Shown here one piece after another: positions 61,823 to 64,000 of a stretch of DNA of 64,000 nucleotides; the first letter of the stretch is position 1; every line of letters starts with the position of its first letter. The stretch covers positions 553,051-617,050 of the forward strand of contig OY253657.1 of assembly GCA_958009055.1 (NCBI GenBank). The letters run 5' to 3'. Source of the DNA: Choricystis sp. odSpoLacu1 (Eukaryota; Chlorophyta; Trebouxiophyceae). A program made the position numbers and the translations under genes. The notes under the pieces were generated by a model. It was not told the DNA's origin and did not search any database. It was given only the letters and a program-made list of their open reading frames with translations.

Positions 61823-63124
61823 ATGCCGTCACCAACCGCCCCCGCCGCTTCCCCTCCCCCCTCACCCGCGGGCGCAGTGCTGCTAGACCTGGACGGCACC
61901 CTGCTCGACACCGAGAAAGCGGTGGCGGCGGCCGCCCGTGCCACGCTGGCCGCGCACGGCGCGTCGCTGCCGCCGTCGGCACTGGCTGCTGCCTTGGGCC
62001 GCCGCCCGCGAGACGCGTGGGCAGCTGTTGTCGACGCCCTGGCAGACGCAGGCACACCACTACCTGCCCACGTCACACCAGACACACTGCTGGCAGCGAG
62101 CGAGGATCTGTTGCGAGACGCGTGGGGGAAAGCCACGCCGCTCCCCGGCGCGGTGCGCCTCACCACCCACCTGCGCGCGTGCGGCGTCAAGATCGGCCTC
62201 GTCACGAGCACGCCTGCCGCCACGCTGGCCGCCAAGACGGCGGGAAAAGGGGGCGCTCCGTTTAAGCGGGCGGCGTTCGATGTTGTTGTAACGGGCGACG
62301 ACCCCCGCGTCGTCAAAGGCAAGCCCGCCCCAGACGCCTTCCTGGCGGCCGCCGCCGCGCTCAACGTCCCCCCCGCCGCCTGCGTGGCCATGGAAGACAG
62401 TCCCGCCGGCGTGGCCGCCGCCCGGGCGGCGGGCATGAGGGTGGTGTACGTGCCGAGTGTGCTGGGATTGCATGGTGGTGGTGGTGGTGGCGACGACGAC
62501 GACGACGACGCTTTTGTTCACCTCTTGCCCTCCCTCCTGTTGTTCGACCCCCCGCGCTACGGCCTGCCCCCATTCACGGATGCGGTGGAGGGTGCGATTC
62601 CGTTGGCGCATGCGAACGCGGCAGGCGTGGACGAACACGATCGCCACGCGGGCGTCATTTTTTTGGACGGCACCGTTGCCCGTGGCCACGGCCGCGGCGC
62701 CGCCCAGCTGGGCATCCCCACCGCCAACATGGATGCCGGGACTGTGGAGGCAGCGGCCGAGCTGGGGGGCGCGGTGACGGGCATCTACGCGGCGCTGGCG
62801 CGCGTCGACAGCGGCGCCGTCTTCCCCGCCGCCGCCTCCATCGGTGTCAACCCTCACTTTCCTGCGCCAAACGGCGGCAGCGGCGCCCCGCCACCGCGCA
62901 CAGTGGAACCCTGGATCTTGGCGCCCCCGGGCGCGCTGCCCCCATCCTTTTATGGCGCTCGCCTGCGTTTGGCGGTGTGCGCTTTCATTCGCCCTGAAAA
63001 GGCATTTGGCTCGGTGGACGCCCTCGTCTCCGCCATTCACGCGGACGCAGAGGTGGCGCGGAGAGCTCTAGCGCACCCAGCGCTGGCGGTGCACAGGGAG
63101 CACCCGGGGCTGGTGGGGGATTGA
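61823..63124 (+). CDS. FHY: Bifunctional FMN hydrolase / riboflavin kinase
   Basis: Single exon, 433 aa. The N-terminal HAD-type phosphatase has VLLDLDGTLLDTEKAV (DxDxT nucleophile), IGLVTSTPAATLAAK, VKGKPAPDAFLAAAAALNV and AMEDSPAGVAAARAAGM. The C-terminal riboflavin kinase has GRGAAQLGIPTANMD, GIYAALARVDSG, AASIGVNPHF and LRLAVCAFIRPEKAFGSVDA L. This fusion is the plant FMN/FHy enzyme that both makes FMN from riboflavin with ATP and dephosphorylates FMN. A Gly/Asp stretch links the domains. No transit peptide is seen, so a cytosolic location is likely. Confidence 0.94.
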   Translation: MPSPTAPAASPPPSPAGAVLLDLDGTLLDTEKAVAAAARATLAAHGASLPPSALAAALGRRPRDAWAAVVDALADAGTPLPAHVTPDTLLAASEDLLRDAWGKATPLPGAVRLTTHLRACGVKIGLVTSTPAATLAAKTAGKGGAPFKRAAFDVVVTGDDPRVVKGKPAPDAFLAAAAALNVPPAACVAMEDSPAGVAAARAAGMRVVYVPSVLGLHGGGGGGDDDDDDAFVHLLPSLLLFDPPRYGLPPFTDAVEGAIPLAHANAAGVDEHDRHAGVIFLDGTVARGHGRGAAQLGIPTANMDAGTVEAAAELGGAVTGIYAALARVDSGAVFPAAASIGVNPHFPAPNGGSGAPPPRTVEPWILAPPGALPPSFYGARLRLAVCAFIRPEKAFGSVDALVSAIHADAEVARRALAHPALAVHREHPGLVGD

Positions 63125-63194
63125 AATGAAAAATGAGGCTTTTTCCGAAAACAGAGACAAAACAAAAACAATCCTCCTCTCTCCTTCTCTCTCC

Positions 63195-64000
63195 TCACGA
63201 CCCCGTCGCCGTGGGCCGCTTCTTGGAGTCGCCATACCCGTACGGGTGGTCATCCTTCCAGTCGTCCAGGGCGCGGGCAGCGTCCAGGTTGGGGCCGCCG
63301 TCGGGTTCGATGGCTGTACCGCGAGCGGCGCGTGCCGCGGCGGCAACCCTCTCCCTCTCCCCACGCGCGCGCGCGTCCGCCACCTCGCGCTCCGCGAACT
63401 CGGCCAGCGACATGGTGGGCAGGTGGTGGCCTGGGCGCACCACCAGGTCGCGCGCGGCGGCGCGGTCCAGGGCGGCCAGGGGGCCGCGCCCGCCGCCGGC
63501 GAGCGCGGCTGCCGCGCTGCGTAAAGCTGCCACGACAGACGGGTCTGGGCCCGCCGCCTCCTCCTCCTCGTCTGCCTCCCTCTGCTGGCCGGGCTGCCTC
63601 TGAGCCGCATATTCCAGCAGGGCGGCTTCCGTGTCTGCCGCGGAGGCGGACGCAGCGGCATCGACACAGGCCACCTCCAGAGCGGCCAGCACGCGCCGCC
63701 GCGCGCCATCGCTGTCGCCATCGTCGTCGCCACCCCCACCCGTGGACGGCGCCATCGCGGCCGCCGCGTCCGCCTCCAGCTGCTTGCGCCGTTTGAAGGC
63801 GGCGACCTTGGCGGCGCGCGCGGCGGCCGGGTCGCGGGGGCCCGCGCCGTCGTCGCCACCACCCACCGCCACCGACGGGGGCACCGCTTCGCACCCCACC
63901 GCGTCCTCCACAAAGGCGCGCAACTCGGCCGCCCCTCGCCGCAGTGCGGCCGCACGGGCGGCCGGGTCGGCGCGCGCGGGCGGCGCGGCGCGTGTGGTCA
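63195..64000 (-). CDS. TAP46: TAP46/TAP42/IGBP1-like PP2A regulatory protein, 5' part cut by window edge
   Basis: The frame is open to the window end, so the start and most of the helical PP2A-binding domain lie outside. Visible are the end of that domain (ELRAFVEDAVG, AKVAAFKRRKQLEADAAAAM with the conserved KRxK segment), then HHLPTMSLAEFAEREVADAR and the terminal LDDWKDDHPYGYGDSKKRP. The TMSLxEF and WKDDxPxGxG blocks are diagnostic of TAP42/alpha4 proteins, which bind PP2A catalytic subunits under TOR control. Ala-rich segments expand the middle. It ends 70 bp from the convergent FHY gene. Confidence 0.88.
   Translation of the reverse strand, partial: TTRAAPPARADPAARAAALRRGAAELRAFVEDAVGCEAVPPSVAVGGGDDGAGPRDPAAARAAKVAAFKRRKQLEADAAAAMAPSTGGGGDDDGDSDGARRRVLAALEVACVDAAASASAADTEAALLEYAAQRQPGQQREADEEEEAAGPDPSVVAALRSAAAALAGGGRGPLAALDRAAARDLVVRPGHHLPTMSLAEFAEREVADARARGERERVAAAARAARGTAIEPDGGPNLDAARALDDWKDDHPYGYGDSKKRPTATGS

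Overview
The window is nuclear DNA from a compact, very GC-rich unicellular photosynthetic eukaryote, most likely a green alga. It carries spliceosomal GT-AG introns (mostly 65-380 nt), third codon positions are almost all G or C, and genes lie about 1.6 kb apart (39 gene models in 64 kb, both ends cut through a gene). Plant-type genes point to the green lineage: a RIQ/DUF1118 thylakoid protein, the plastid Tat subunit HCF106, a chloroplast Rieske oxygenase, a lambda/omega-like GST, a plant-type uncoupling protein, iojap/RsfS and TAP46. Several have Arg/Ala/Pro-rich plastid or mitochondrial leaders. I cannot name the genus.

Layout. 1-8.4 kb: DNAJC21/JJJ1 (partial), an NAK-family kinase, CTP synthase, an S-adenosylmethionine carrier and a plastid fructokinase-like kinase. 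8.5-15.5 kb: a small hypothetical protein, two tandem heat-shock factors, HCF106, FolD and RIQ. 15.8-28.9 kb: an FMN-barrel protein, SLU7, BRF1, a receptor-like pseudokinase, a WAPL-like protein and ribosomal P1. 29.3-42.1 kb: UCP, CPSF2, a SOUL protein, a small secreted protein, an FNR-like oxidoreductase, Enhancer of polycomb and the CHL1/DDX11 helicase. 42.7-53.8 kb: a second small secreted peptide, a TPR-PRMT-like protein, a Wss1-type protease, a PMP3-like membrane protein, an MFS transporter, OS-9, iojap, a membrane RING-EGF protein and CCDC12/Cwf18. 54.1-64 kb: HslU, a GST, a membrane-Rieske chain, an Ala-rich hypothetical, FMN hydrolase/riboflavin kinase and TAP46 (partial). Neighbours are mostly functionally unrelated housekeeping genes in alternating orientation, with short divergent promoters and short convergent gaps; there are no operons.

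The most striking sequence-wide signals are these. (i) At least seven genes change reading frame once. Five do so at a C or G run of 9-13 bases, always in the sense of one extra base; one changes by two bases at a CG-dinucleotide run. Base-call or assembly error at such runs is the simplest cause. (ii) One intron lacks an AG acceptor exactly inside the iron-binding motif of the Rieske oxygenase. (iii) A phase-consistent exon chain fuses an uncharacterised plastid membrane domain to that Rieske oxygenase. (iv) There are several lineage-specific architectures: a RING E3-like protein with lumenal cysteine modules, a receptor pseudokinase, two tiny secreted peptides and an intron placed exactly after an ATG. 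I found no mobile element, CRISPR array, tRNA or rRNA gene.
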